A stretch of 64,000 nt of DNA, from positions 1,426,001-1,490,000 of the forward strand of contig JAMWFC010000082.1 in assembly GCA_027475525.1 (NCBI GenBank), read 5' to 3'. This document shows positions 52,591-63,740 of the stretch, in pieces. The translations under genes were made by a program, and so were the position numbers. The notes under the pieces were generated by a model that was not told the DNA's origin, did no database searches, and saw nothing but the letters and a program-made list of their open reading frames with translations. This stretch comes from Macrolepiota albuminosa. Lineage: Eukaryota; Basidiomycota; Agaricomycetes; Agaricales; Agaricaceae. Every line of letters starts with the position of its first letter. Positions within the stretch are counted from its first letter, which is position 1.

Positions 52591-53340
52591 AGGGGGGCTT
52601 CTCTGCCGCTTCCCGATGAGGACGATGCGGTAATGGACTCACCGCCAAGGGAAGAGCCTCTGGAGTTGGCCACGGCTAGTGACAAGGACGCGGATGGGGA
52701 GGATGATGTGGTTGCAGGAGAGGCGGTAGCGGGAGGGAATGAGGAGTTGGAGGGTGATGAGATGCTGGCAATGCAGCGGGATGGTGGCGAGGAGGAGGCA
52801 TTGGCAAGGGAGGTAGTGAGAGAAGAGGAAGCGGCAGGAGTTGCCCAGGAGGAGCCTGAGTGGCGGTGGCTGCCTTCTTACAGTAACGCTGCCCCTTGGG
52901 AGGTTTTGGACCCCGAGGACATTGCCGGGTTGGAACTGAGGCGACCCATCATTGCCAGGATAAACCCTGCCTGGACTCCCCAGCCGCAACCGATGGTCAC
53001 TGGCGACGCCTTCAACTGGCTGGGGCAAGACCTCGTGTACCTGGTGGTAGCGCTTAATCTGTGGGAAATGTTGGAGAGGTTCTCGAGGAGGGCGGCAATG
53101 ATGGAGGCGGTAATGGAGCGAGAATGGGAATGAGTCCGGAGGCAGCTTATGGCGCTACGATTGCGCTACTCCAACTTGGGCCATAGCCTCCACGTTCTTC
53201 ACGACTACCAAGACGATTGTGAAGCCGCCATGGATTGGCAAACCGCCAACAACATCCTGCTGGGTGACCTCTTACCGCTGCGCGACTCTTCCTTGCCAAT
53301 TTCTGACAACTCTTTGCCGATGGACGATGAAAGTGACTGA
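52591..53340 (+). pseudogene. Antisense gene 1 of element D, last exons
   Basis: Acidic tract ('GEEEALAREVVREEEAAGV'), then 'EEPEWRWLPSYSNAAPWEV', 'PAWTPQPQPMVTGDAFNWLG' and the conserved end 'NNILLGDLLPLRDSSLP', stop near 53338. These align with A (25582-26219) and with exons 7-8 of C. A TGA near 53131 disables it. About 0.9-1 kb of the gene, including the cysteine cluster, is missing between 42896 and this point. Confidence 0.7.
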
Positions 53341-53753
53341 GCGGACCTTAGCATAGAGAGGCCGCTGTATGTAGATTGTTCTTGTTACCGCTCGTGTATA
53401 TATATATATTGGTTTCCCTCCTTGCCGAGTGAAAAGAGTAAGCCTCATAATCTGGGTTAGCGCAATAGTACAGAGCCAAGGAAGTAAAGCTAAGAGAAAG
53501 CAAGCGGCAAGCATTCTAGGGTAGGTTTTAATAAGATGAATCAAATGAGAGGGACTTAGACAAATTTTGAGGAAAAGGGAAACACTCAGTAAGTCATCAT
53601 AGCAAAAAACCCTTGGCGAGAGTTGCGCAATGCGCTAAGCGCTGCGACTTGACTAAGTAAGGAAATGTCTGTCGGATATGGTATAGTAAGTATCGGCAAG
53701 AAAGGTAAGTAAAATAAGTAATAGAGAAAGGGAGCTTACCAATATAGTCTTTT

Positions 53754-56700
53754 CTAATCATTTTCTTCTTCTTCAACTAGAGTCGGCAAGTCATCATCGT
53801 CCAGTAATTCTGTTTCTTCAAGTTCTCTCAGCTTGGCGGTGTCGATATCTAGCGCTTCAAGCGGTAAGTCGATTTCTTCCCTGGCAAGATACGGTAATAG
53901 GCGAAAGGCGGCAACAGGTCGGTGTAGGACTGAACCATCTAATTTACAGAGCACGTAAGTGCCTCCACGGTTACGAGAAATAACTACCAAAGGTCCTAGA
54001 TAGCGAGGGCGCATTTTCTTGTTGTACAAGGTTTCAATTTTGGAGTTGCGCATAAGCACTAGCGCTCCTCTCGGGAAGTTGTAATCCTTGATAGTGGCGC
54101 CATGCTCGGTTTTGAATCGTAGGGCTGCTTGGCGACAGGCGCTAAAGACTACTTCATGAAGTCAGTCCAAATCTTCTTTCCGTCGTTGGAGATCAATTGC
54201 TCGTCTGGCGATCAGGTCGGTAGTCGCTAAGATACTGTTAGGGGCTGGCTGAAGGTAGGTCGCTTCTATAATGTCAGCAGAGAGTAAAGGATGGGTGCCA
54301 GTAGCCGCGTAATAGGGAGAACAACCCATGCGCTTACAAATGGTAACTCTTTCCGACCAAAATACTGAATATGTTGCCTCACTCCAACGAGACTCGTCGC
54401 CCTCGACTGCTTTGAAGAGCGCTTGCCGAACGTCAAAGTGTGGTCTCTCTACCAGGCCATTGGCATGTTTGTTGTAGCCAGATACGCGGATGTGATGGAT
54501 ATTGTACTTCTTGGCGAGATAGGTTAGCGCTTTGATAATTGGCGCACCGTTATCCGTGACAATTTCTCTTAGCGCTCCCCAACGGCAGATGACGTTCTCA
54601 AACAGCCACTTGGCGACCACCTCCGTATTTTCTTTTTGAAGCATTCGAAATTCAGGCCAGTGGATTAGCGAGCAACGACCTTGAATAATGTACTTGTAGC
54701 GACCAGATTTAGGCATATGCATAGTGTCGACGTAAATTTTGCTGAAGAGGAGAGCTGGCGTTGCAACGGTTGGCAGGATAAGCACTTGGCGTGTCTGTTG
54801 AATTTGGCAGAAGTGGCAAGTTCTAATGTACCAGGCGATGTCGGCACTAGTGTGTGGCCACCAGAATCGCTCTAAAAGAGAGGCTCAGGTAGCGTACAGA
54901 CCTCTATGTCCTAGCTCGTCATGCATGGCGTGCAGAACCCGTAAGCAACTTTCTGGCTTGATGATTAGCTTGTAAGTGCCATCTCGATTTTGTTGCCAAA
55001 GTCGGTTGTCGGTAAAGAAGAAACGGGTAGCATATCGGATAAAAGTTGCGAACTGTTCGTCAGTAAGGCCTGCTGGTCGCTTGAGGTCTTGTATCCATTG
55101 TTCAACTATTAACAAGCGGATTTCTTCTGCCTTTGCCTTGGCGGAACGGGGAACGGCATTGTAGGTCAGGTTTTTGCTGTCCTCTCTTAGTGGATGAGGT
55201 TCTTGTACGATTTTTACTGGTGGCGAGTTTTGACTGCAAATGCTTGCCGTGTAGAATGTGAGGGGTGCGCTAAAAGTCTCAGGGCGGTAAGGGATAATGG
55301 GATGTAAAAATATGCTGGTAGGCTGTTGCCGTCGTAGTAGGGGGATTGGCTGTTGTATGAGGTGCACGAAACCATGTAAGTGGTCGATCCAGTCTTCGAA
55401 ATCGCTATCAGCCTGTGGGTCCATTGCCAGGTTGCCAGGCTGCCGTGGTCGCCTAGAGAGTCCATCGGGTCCGTGGAAAGAGCTTTTGACATGGACCAGC
55501 TCAAAGTGAAACATGAGGATAGCGACTACCCACCGGTTCATACTAGCGGATGGCTGGATGTCAGGATTCTGCAGCATGCCTTTGATATACCTAGTGTCGA
55601 CTTCAACAATTAGGTTCCGCACGCCAATCAGATACATCTTTAGCGACTGGAAAGCTTTGAAGAGGCCATAGAGCTCTAGCTTAGGCTGACTGTAGCGAGA
55701 TTCCCGGTCGTTAAGCATAATAGACCCAAAGCGGTTGTAGCATTGCTGTTTCCAATTGTCGCTAAGGCACTGGCACAAGAAGTAGCCAACGGCAATGTAC
55801 AAAGTATCCACCGCCAAGATGACAGGGTCGGCAGAGCTATAGTCGATGGGTACTAGGGGCTTGGCGTCTTGCAAAGCTTTTACCAAATCGCGTTGAGCGG
55901 TAACCTGGTCTGGCCCAAATTCAAAGGGCTCGTTAGCACGAGTGAGTCAGTTAAGGGCATGTGCGCAATGGGCAAAGTTCTTGACAAATATCCTGAGAAC
56001 GCCAACTGTGCCAAGAAAGGCGCAAACTTCAGATAAGTCACGGCAAGGACCCCAGCGCTCCAAGAGTGCTAAGCGAGATTCGTCGGGAATGCGTCCATTG
56101 GGAGTGCAGATGTGACCAAGTATTTTAAATCTTGGCACGCAAAGGAGGAGTTTGTGGCCGCTAAAGGTTCCACCGCTATACTTCATATGCTGGAGAACCC
56201 TGTTGAGTAGTTGGAAAAATTCCCATAGCACTAAGCGAATGTTGGAGTTCTCAGGATGAGTCGCCGGTAAGCCATTGATGAGTTGCCAGTCTTTGGGGCC
56301 TTTGACGCCAACGTCATCAATGAAGCTAAGGACGTTATGCGGTATTTCAGGTTGGAGGATGAAGGTGATATCATCGTGGAATATAGGGACTGAGTTTGTC
56401 CAGCCCATCGGTAAAGTTACTAGGTGCAATGCGCCAAACGGAGTCTGGAAAGTAGTGAGGTCGCAGGAAGAAGGGTGTATTAAGCATTCATCGTAGCCAA
56501 CGTATAGGTCAAGGGTGGCACCACAAATACGCCTGGCAAAGGACTCAGCAACGTGATCAGGAAAAGGCAGTACGCCAGAGTGTCGTATTGTAACCCTATT
56601 TAGCGGTTCAAGGCTGTGGACTATGCGCAAATTACCATTCTTCTTGAGGACACAAAACCAATGGGAGCGGTAAGAACTGTTGGAAGGCTTGTAGACGCCA

Positions 56701-57505
56701 GCCTTAATCTTGGTCCTTATAATTTGACAGATCTCGGCTTTGATTCCAGGTGGTAATGGTCAATTGTGCTCGGTCCACGGCACGTGAGGAATAGTCAGGA
56801 TTACCACAGGCGGGAAGAAATCTGTACATAGACTGCTGCATTCCAAGTCCTCCCAAGCGAAGGCTTTGTCTTGCTTAGCGACAAGATCGGTAAGGACATT
56901 CAACTCATCTTTAGTCAGAAATCCTGTATCATGCTCCTTCGCGAATTGCTGTTGGCGTTCCACAGTAAAACGTCCTGTGGGCTGAAAGGGTGGCGGATTC
57001 GGTGATAAAGTAGGCATGTCGGCAAGGGGGTCGCCAATGATCTGGCGTTTGATTCTAAACGTCTCGGGAGAGTGCGTAGCGACCAGTTTTGTTTTAAGCG
57101 CAACTAGCTTATATTTCTTTTTGACTTGGACCCCTTTCCTTTTGGGAGCGTTAGCTTGGTTATATACAGAGGTGGAAAGGGGAACTGTAGCGGCAAGTCC
57201 GAGAACTGCAGGAGATGAGGCTTCGGGAAGAGTGGTGAGATAGGTATTGTTAGACGCAAATTTTTGAAACGATTCTGAGGCAGTAAGATATAAGTATGCT
57301 AGAGCTAAGTCGGTAATGTTTGGGTTTTTCTGGGAAAGCTCAGCGTCGGTAGCAGATGAGGAATGTAAAACTTCTCTGTCAAGACAAGCGGTAGATATGA
57401 TATTTACAAGACCAGTATAATGGTCATATTCCAGCGTTAGTGCCACATCTCTATGATTGTCGCCAATCACCTCCTCAATGGTCTGTGAAAACACCGGTGG
57501 GGAGG
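53754..57505 (-). pseudogene. pol: Pol of element D
   Basis: A continuous frame of about 1,247 codons with four in-frame TGA stops at 56760, 55947, 54885 and 54162 (plus-strand TCA). Elements A or C have CGA at these sites where alignable. Reverse transcriptase 'SFIDDVGV' (about 56310), RNase H 'DPVILAVDTLYIAVG', integrase HHCC finger, 'YVDTMHMPKSG', 'IVTDNGAP' and 'GLVERPHF', GPY/F-like 'RPRYLGPLVVI'. No frameshift, so this is the best guide to the A/D family pol. Confidence 0.9.
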
Positions 57506-60121
57506 CTCGTTGGCGTGTTGGTCGGTAAATTCCAGGGGCTTAGCGCGGGCGCCTTTTTGTTGTCCCCTAGGAAATGTCGGCACCATTTGTCAGATTCCGG
57601 AATTGGGGTTGCTAATTGTTAGGGTCGTCTCGTCATCGGTAACTGTCTTGACAACTGATCGCGCCAAGACGTTGAAGGGTCTGCCAAGTAATAAGTCATA
57701 TGCCGGAGAGCGTAAAATGTGTATCTGCAGGTAAAAAGTAATGTCACCAAGGGTGCAGGGCACATTCTTGGCGAGGCCTAATGATCTGTCTACTGTTCCG
57801 TTAGCGCTCTGCATGTTGAGTATAACTGTAGGGTCATAAATGAGACCCAAATTGTTAGCGACTTCAGCTGCCATAGAAATAATTTGGGACCCGCTATCCA
57901 CAATCGCCTCAACCTCGTGCTTGTTGTCGACAGTTAGCACAACTGAACGGATAGCGTGCGATTCTTGAGCGATGGTAAGGATTGCTGGGTCTTCACCATG
58001 GTCGACTGACCTAAGATAGGTCTCCACTGGGTCCATAGAAGTGGCATTAGCGATAGCGTTGTTAGGCGAGTCTTCATTGTCCAGCGAGTCGACAGTAACA
58101 GAAAAACCAGGAAGCGCGTCGTCAAGGTCCTCGACCTTGGCAACAGTTGTTGCCAAGGGGCGTTGAGGGGTAACTGCCGTCTTCACCTGGTTGTGGACGT
58201 CGGGAGCAATACTACACAGTTCTTCCACTGACAAGGTAACAGCGGTTTTCATGATACGGCTGAAGACATGGTTGGATTTCTCTATGTCGAATATTGGCGC
58301 AGTAGGTCGGTAGCCACCCTCGGTACGCTTCTCGGAAGCAGCAAAATTTTGTTGTGCGGGAGCATGATAGCGGTCAGGAATCCCTGAGTAGAGATGGAGA
58401 GGCAGCAAAGGCGGTTCAGGAGCGGCAGCAGACGACGATGGTTCTGGAGTAGTGGCTGGCGGGGCGGCTGGAGCAGAAGTCAGTAATTTGTTAGCGGGTG
58501 GCATAGGCTTGTATCCTTTCAGAGGCTGTTTAGGCTGCTTAACTTCAACCCCATCAAAAACCTGGTTCTTAAGCGAATCCAGCTCCTTCTGTAGCTTGAC
58601 GATTCGTTCCTCCCACGAGAAGGTTGGATGGTCGCCAACGCTATCGAAATGTAAGACCTCATGGATCATTTGCTGTTGGGTCGCCTGTTCAGAATTGGGG
58701 TTGGCGTTGCCAGATAGCGTGCCAGTAACAATTTGTCCTGGGTTGTGCCTATGCCATTCATCAACTTGCTCCTGGAAGGACTTCTTGTCCAGGTAGTTGG
58801 GGATGGTGGCGCCAGAGGTAAGAACTATCTTGCCGTCGATAGCCCTTTGGATTCTTCCTTGCCGAATATAATTTTCAAGGGTAGCGCAGCGTCCTCGAGT
58901 CATGGTGTGGCCAATTTCTCCGCAAAAGTGGCAGGGGCCTGGCGCAGGTACGTTGGCGGGTCAGTTAGCAGCGAGGTTGGTGGTAATCATAGTTTCGATG
59001 CGAGTCATAGCGGATGCGACGGCGGCGGTAACGGCAGCGTTGAGGTCCTCCTTCTTAACAAAGTCGGCAGCGGGAGGTGGGATGGGAAGGATACTGTTAG
59101 TTCGCTCAGGGGGTGGGCTCGTCCTAGCGTGTTGCAGCCCAACGCCAGTGTCCGTCCCCTTGAGAACCCACTTACCAGCTTCAAAGACGTCGGCAACGTT
59201 ATATGGCTTGTCTGGGTGGTGGTCCTGATGAACTATTTCTAGGCGATGAGCGATGCAAGTCCAAAGCGAAGTCGGGATGCCCTGTTGGAATAGGCGACGT
59301 TCCTTGTTAATGTAAAGCTTGCCATTTCGCACCAACCACCTAGCGATCTTTTGGAATTCGCGGTAATACATGGAGAATGCGCCAAGAGACAATGTGCCGT
59401 TGTCAAAGGATTCATGAACTAATTTTTGCAGCTCGTTTACCAAGTAGCGGGTAGCTTCTTCAGCGCCAGGGTACAACTGGATTACTGCCGTCTTCCAGCC
59501 CTCATACGAGGCGCCTCGGGCAGGAGCTGTCGGTGTGGCGGGAACGAATGCTGCAAACTCGGAAAGACCTGTCCACGTTTCTGCCATGTCATAAGACACG
59601 TATCTTGCTGTGTATTCCTTCATCTGGGTGTGGTCGGTAATCCCACAATCTCTGAACAAGTACTCTAGTTCCTTGAAATACTGAGAGAGATCCCGTGGCT
59701 TAGACTCGTCCCATTTTGGTGCCGAGAAGTGGTTGCGTGGCGGCATGCGCTGAACTGGTTGTTCCATAGCAACTGTGGTGTTGAGTTCGGTTAGCAGAGG
59801 TGGGGTAGGGGTTCTGGGTATTGGCGATGGGGTAAGCAAAATGACGAGTTGAGAAAGAGGCGTTAAAGGCGTAGTGGGAGTAACTGGCTGTGGTACAGCA
59901 AGCGGTGACGCTAAGAGGTCGTCCACGCTAAAGTCTAGGGAATGCGGGTAGAGATCAGGAAATTCGCCTACAGTGGCGTTCTGTAGTTCCTGGGCTAGCG
60001 AAAGACCTGGTAAGGCACCAGGTGGTTGTGGAGTGGATGGGTGGGAAGGAGCTATGCCTTCTGCCGACTGCTCTAGCAGGCGGCGCCTACGCTGGAGACG
60101 GGTTTCTGGCAGAATTCTGCC
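57467..60121 (-). pseudogene. gag: Gag-protease of element D, two TGA stops
   Basis: 885 codons in one frame, the same length as element A's. First ATG at 'MEQPVQRMPPRNHF', with an ATG-less upstream extension as in A and C. Zinc knuckle 'CHFCGEIGHTMTRGRC', protease 'IVDSGSQIISMA' and 'YDLLLGRPF'. TGA at 58961-58963 is codon 387, the same position as in A; element C has CGA there. TGA at 57590-57592 is CGA in A. Confidence 0.9.
57487..57494 (-). promoter_or_regulatory. Candidate -1 frameshift site, element D
   Basis: GTGTTTTC on the minus strand in the gag/pol overlap, as in A and C. Confidence 0.5.
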
Positions 60122-60128
60122 CTAAAGT

Positions 60129-60147
60129 TCCCTCGCGGTAGGCTCCA
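60129..60147 (-). promoter_or_regulatory. Primer binding site, element D
   Basis: TGGAGCCTACCGCGAGGGA on the minus strand, 3 nt from the LTR. Confidence 0.68.
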
Positions 60148-60150
60148 ATT

Positions 60151-61167
60151 TGATGACGCCCAAAGTTTGGTCAGTAACAAATATAACTTTAGTGTTACCG
60201 TACCAATTGCTTGCGTTGGGCGCGCTATAAGTGATTTGAGGAGTCCCGGGCAGGTCCCAGAGAACGCGCCTATGAAAAAGGGGAAAAAGTTGGTAAGGGA
60301 GTCGGCAAGTGTAAAGCGCTAAGGTACAGCGCCTATGAAGAAGCGGTAAGTGAACACGGTAAGGGGAACGGCAAAAAACACGGTAAGCTTAGCAAAGTCT
60401 AAGCGTCGATAATGCCTGCCGTAGTTGCAAGGCGCGAGTGTGTCGAGTGTGGGCGAGAGTCTGCAACTGCCGACGAGTTCGATGTTGCCGACCGTAAATG
60501 AGATCTTGAGCGTAAGGGAGACTGAAAAAGTGGGAGCAGGAAACTCTGGTCTATTGTTCTGTTGTTCATTGTACAAGTCAGTAAGTACTTTTATACTACA
60601 AAGAGTTTGCCGTCGCCAGTGGCCAAAGAGCGGTAAACTAGAAAATTTTATAAGGGGTAGCTCCAACTGTTTCAGATCCCTGCCATCCATTCAAGACCCT
60701 TAGCGGCGCCAGGCAGCAGATCGCGATGCTAAACCATCAATCCATCATTCTTCTGTCTATCAACATACCTAAGCGGTGTCGGGCGCCAAATCGGGAGTGC
60801 TAAGGCTAAACCATCAATCCATCATTCTTCTGTCTATCAACATACCTAAGCGGTGTCGGGCGCCAAATCGGGAGTGCTAAGCGATGTCAGCCGCCAAGGT
60901 CAAACGCCAAGCTGTCTGTCGGTTTTTGACAGATCATCAATCTTCTCGCCAAGCGCTGTCATCAGTGACTGATGCTATCTGTCAGTTGTCATTCCTGCTG
61001 CCGTCGGCGCTATCATTGATTGGATCTGCTTCTTGCCGTGTCTGGCCATCAGAAATGGCTTAAAATAGGTAGAACACGTGCGCTAAGTTCAGAACAAGTG
61101 CGGCAAGGTTTCTGGAGCCGGTGCCGAGCCTGCCATTGATGCGCCCAACCTGTATAGGGTCCTATCA
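60151..61167 (-). repeat. 5' LTR of element D
   Basis: 1017 bp including a 77 bp duplication (940 without it). Flanked on the right by ACGT. Confidence 0.92.
60728..60881. repeat. Perfect 77 bp tandem duplication 8
   Basis: 60728-60804 equals 60805-60881; absent from the four other near-complete LTR copies of this family. Confidence 0.95.
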
Positions 61168-61171
61168 ACGT

Positions 61172-63456
61172 TATGACCTCCACCAACTGTAGCAGAGATT
61201 AGAGCTAGCCAAACTACCTCCCAGCGGCTAGCTCAGGCATTTGCTGCCAACTCTGTTCCTAAGTTATTCTGAGATGCAATTTCTCATCACCTGCAAGACT
61301 TTGAGGATGTTTTCTCTAAGGCATCATTTGACTCTCTGTTAGAGCATAAGCAGTGGAACCATGCAATTGAGCTTACACCCAATGCTGAGCCCTCTAGCTG
61401 TAAGGTCTACCCACTCTCTCCCAGAGAACAGGATGAGCTTGATGCCATTTTGCAGGAGAATTTATACTCTGGTTGCATCCATCCCTCAAAGTCTCTGATG
61501 GCCTCTCCAGTCTTCTTCATTAAGAAGAAGGATGGATCTCTATGTCTGGTTCAGGACTACCGAGTCTTGAATGCGATGACTGTGAAGAATCGCTACCCCT
61601 TACCACTCATTTCAGAGCTTGTCAACAACCTCCGAGGTGCGCGCTACTTTACCAAGTTGGATGTCCGCTGGGGCTACAACAATGTGTGCATCAAAGAAGG
61701 AGATGAGTGGAAGGGAGCATTCCAAACAAATCGTGGACTCTTTGAACCTCTGGTAATGTTCTTTGGCCTCACTAATAGCCCTGCCACCTTCCAGACCATG
61801 ATGAACGACATTTTCCGAGACCTCATAGCAGAAGGTGTTGTGTGCGTATACCTTGACGATATTCTCATCTATACCAAGACTCTAGAGGAGCATCGTCAGA
61901 TTACGTGCATTGTACTAGAACGTCTTTGCCAGCACCAGCTCTATTTTAGGCCAGAGAAGTGCGAGTTTGAGCAGACTAAGGTTGAATATCTTGGACTGAT
62001 CATCTTTCATGGAATGGCTGAGATGGACCCAGTCAAGGTGGCTGGTGTAGCGGAGTGGCCAGAGCCTAAGAACAAGAAGGAGGTTCAGGCCTTCCTGGGT
62101 TTTACCAACTTCTACCGGAGGTTTATTCAGGATTTCTCACACCATGCCCGGCCCCTCTTCGATCTCACCACTAAGGACACTCCTTGGCACTGGGATGCAG
62201 CACAGCAGACAGCCTTTGACGCCCTCAAACAGGCAGTCACTTCAAAGCCTGTCCTTATATTCCCAGATGATGACTCTCCCTTCCATGTCGAAGCTGATAG
62301 CTCAGATTTTGCTACTGGGGCCGTTCTCTCTCAACAGTCAAGGGAGGATGGTAAGTGGCATCCTGTGGCTTTCTACTCCAAGAGTCTCAATGCTGTGGAG
62401 CAAAATTATGAGATCCATGACAAGGAGATGCTAGCTATCATTCGGTCATTTGAGGAGTGGCGACATTTCCTTGAGGGTGCCAGGCATAAATTCGAGGTGT
62501 GGACTGATCACAAGAACTTAGAGTACTTTCAGACAGCCAAGAAACTTAACTGCTGACAGGCTTGATGGTCCTTGTATCTGGCCAACTTCGACTTCTCTCT
62601 GCATCACAAACCTGGACGGAGCATGGGTAAGCCAGATGCGCTTTCTAGGCAAGCAGACCATGGTTCAGGAGCTAGTGACAATGACAACATTGTACTTCTG
62701 AAGCCAGAACTATTTGCTATCCATGCTCTAGAAGGTGTGGTTGGCCAGGGAGAAGAAGTGAGCATCCTTCAAGACATCTGACAAGGTAACCAGGAGGGTG
62801 CTCAAGAAGATCTGGTAGCTAAGGCTGCTATGGCCTTGCATGCTCGAGAGAAAACTGGAGTGAAGTTTGTCTGCACCAACGAGTGGTCTCTGGAGAATGG
62901 TCTTCTCACCTTCTGGGGACGCATTTATGTTCCCAACCTGCCAGACCTCTGGAGGCAGATTGTGGAGCAGCATCATGACTCTCGAGTTGCAGGACATCCT
63001 GGCAGATGGAAGACACTGGAGCTGGTCTCGCAGAATTACTGGCAGCCTCAAATGTCATGGTATATTGACTCTTACACCTTCATCTGTGATCTTTGCCTTC
63101 AGACTAAGCCTTGTCGTCAGCCTCCTATGGGACAGCTTCATCTATTGCCTATCCCAGCTGAGCGTTGGAGTGTGGCCTCGGTAGACTTCATTGTTGAGTT
63201 ACCTGATTCTCATGAATATGATGCAATCATGGTGGTAGTAGATCTCTGTGGCAAGCGTGCTCATTTTATTTCAACACACACTACTTGTTCAGCCATGGAT
63301 GCAGCCAATTTGTACCGGAAGCATGTCTGGAAGCTCCATGGGTTGTCAGATGCTTATGTCTCAGACCGTGGACCTCAGTTTGTAGCAGAGTTTACTAGAG
63401 AACTGTATCGCCTCCTCCATGTCAAACTCCACACTTTTACAGCCTACCACCCCCAG
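61172..63456 (+). pseudogene. pol: Pol of element E: RT, RNase H, integrase
   Basis: One frame from 61172. Reverse transcriptase 'YFTKLDVRWGYNNVCI', 'FFGLTNSPATFQTMMNDIF', catalytic 'VCVYLDDILIY' (YLDD). RNase H 'FHVEADSSDFATGAVLSQ', 'HDKEMLAIIRSFEEWRHF', 'WTDHKNLEYF'. Then 'LHHKPGRSMGKPDALSRQAD' and integrase with 'CDLCLQTKP', 'SVASVDFIVELPDS', 'YVSDRGPQFVAEF'. Element G cuts in at 'TAYHPQ' before the catalytic glutamate. TGA stops near 61268, 62554, 62563 and 62779; the paired stops in 'NC*QA*W' fit two arginine codons. Confidence 0.9.
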
Positions 63457-63629
63457 TGTAACGGAGTTACCCGTGTCACTAGCGTCAATGACGCTATAAT
63501 TGTTTAATATAGTATTATATAAGATAACATCTTGTTTTTGCACTAAGTACTAGTCAAATCCGATATTGCGGTCTGATTTAGCACTGTGTGAAATACACAG
63601 ATAGTTCTAGCTCATAACCCAAGGTTACA
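63457..63629 (+). repeat. 5' LTR of element G
   Basis: 173 bp, TGTAACGGAGTTAC...CCAAGGTTACA, same length as the LTR of element F. Confidence 0.88.
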
Positions 63630-63740
63630 TTTTTTTAAATCTTCTGCTATCGGCTTCAGACTCTAGGCTTGTTACCGACTAGGCAACTATCATCAAAACC
63701 TCTCGATTCTCTGTTGGCATCACGTCGAAAACATGTATCC

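Larger units (their letters stand above)
41191..61167 (-). mobile_element. Ty3/Gypsy element D (same family as A, split by F)
   Basis: Inserted in element E with ACGT on both sides (41187-41190 and 61168-61171). Right LTR 60151-61167, left LTR 41191-42067. Primer site, gag-pro, pol, antisense gene and polypurine tract are in the same order as A. Gag-pro is one frame with two TGA stops and pol one frame with four TGA stops. Element F lies inside the antisense gene, with a deletion of about 1 kb of D. Confidence 0.92.
38461..63456 (+). mobile_element. Ty3/Gypsy element E (decayed, split by D, cut by G)
   Basis: Composition changes from AT-rich to balanced near 38460. Gag starts at 39033 and the protease lies around 40590. 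Element D then interrupts at 41190/61168 (ACGT duplication). Reverse transcriptase, RNase H and integrase run from 61172 until element G cuts integrase at 63456. The 5' LTR was not delimited and the 3' part lies outside the window. The reverse transcriptase belongs to a lineage abundant in Agaricomycetes ('IHPSKSLMASPVFFIKKKDG'). Confidence 0.85.
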
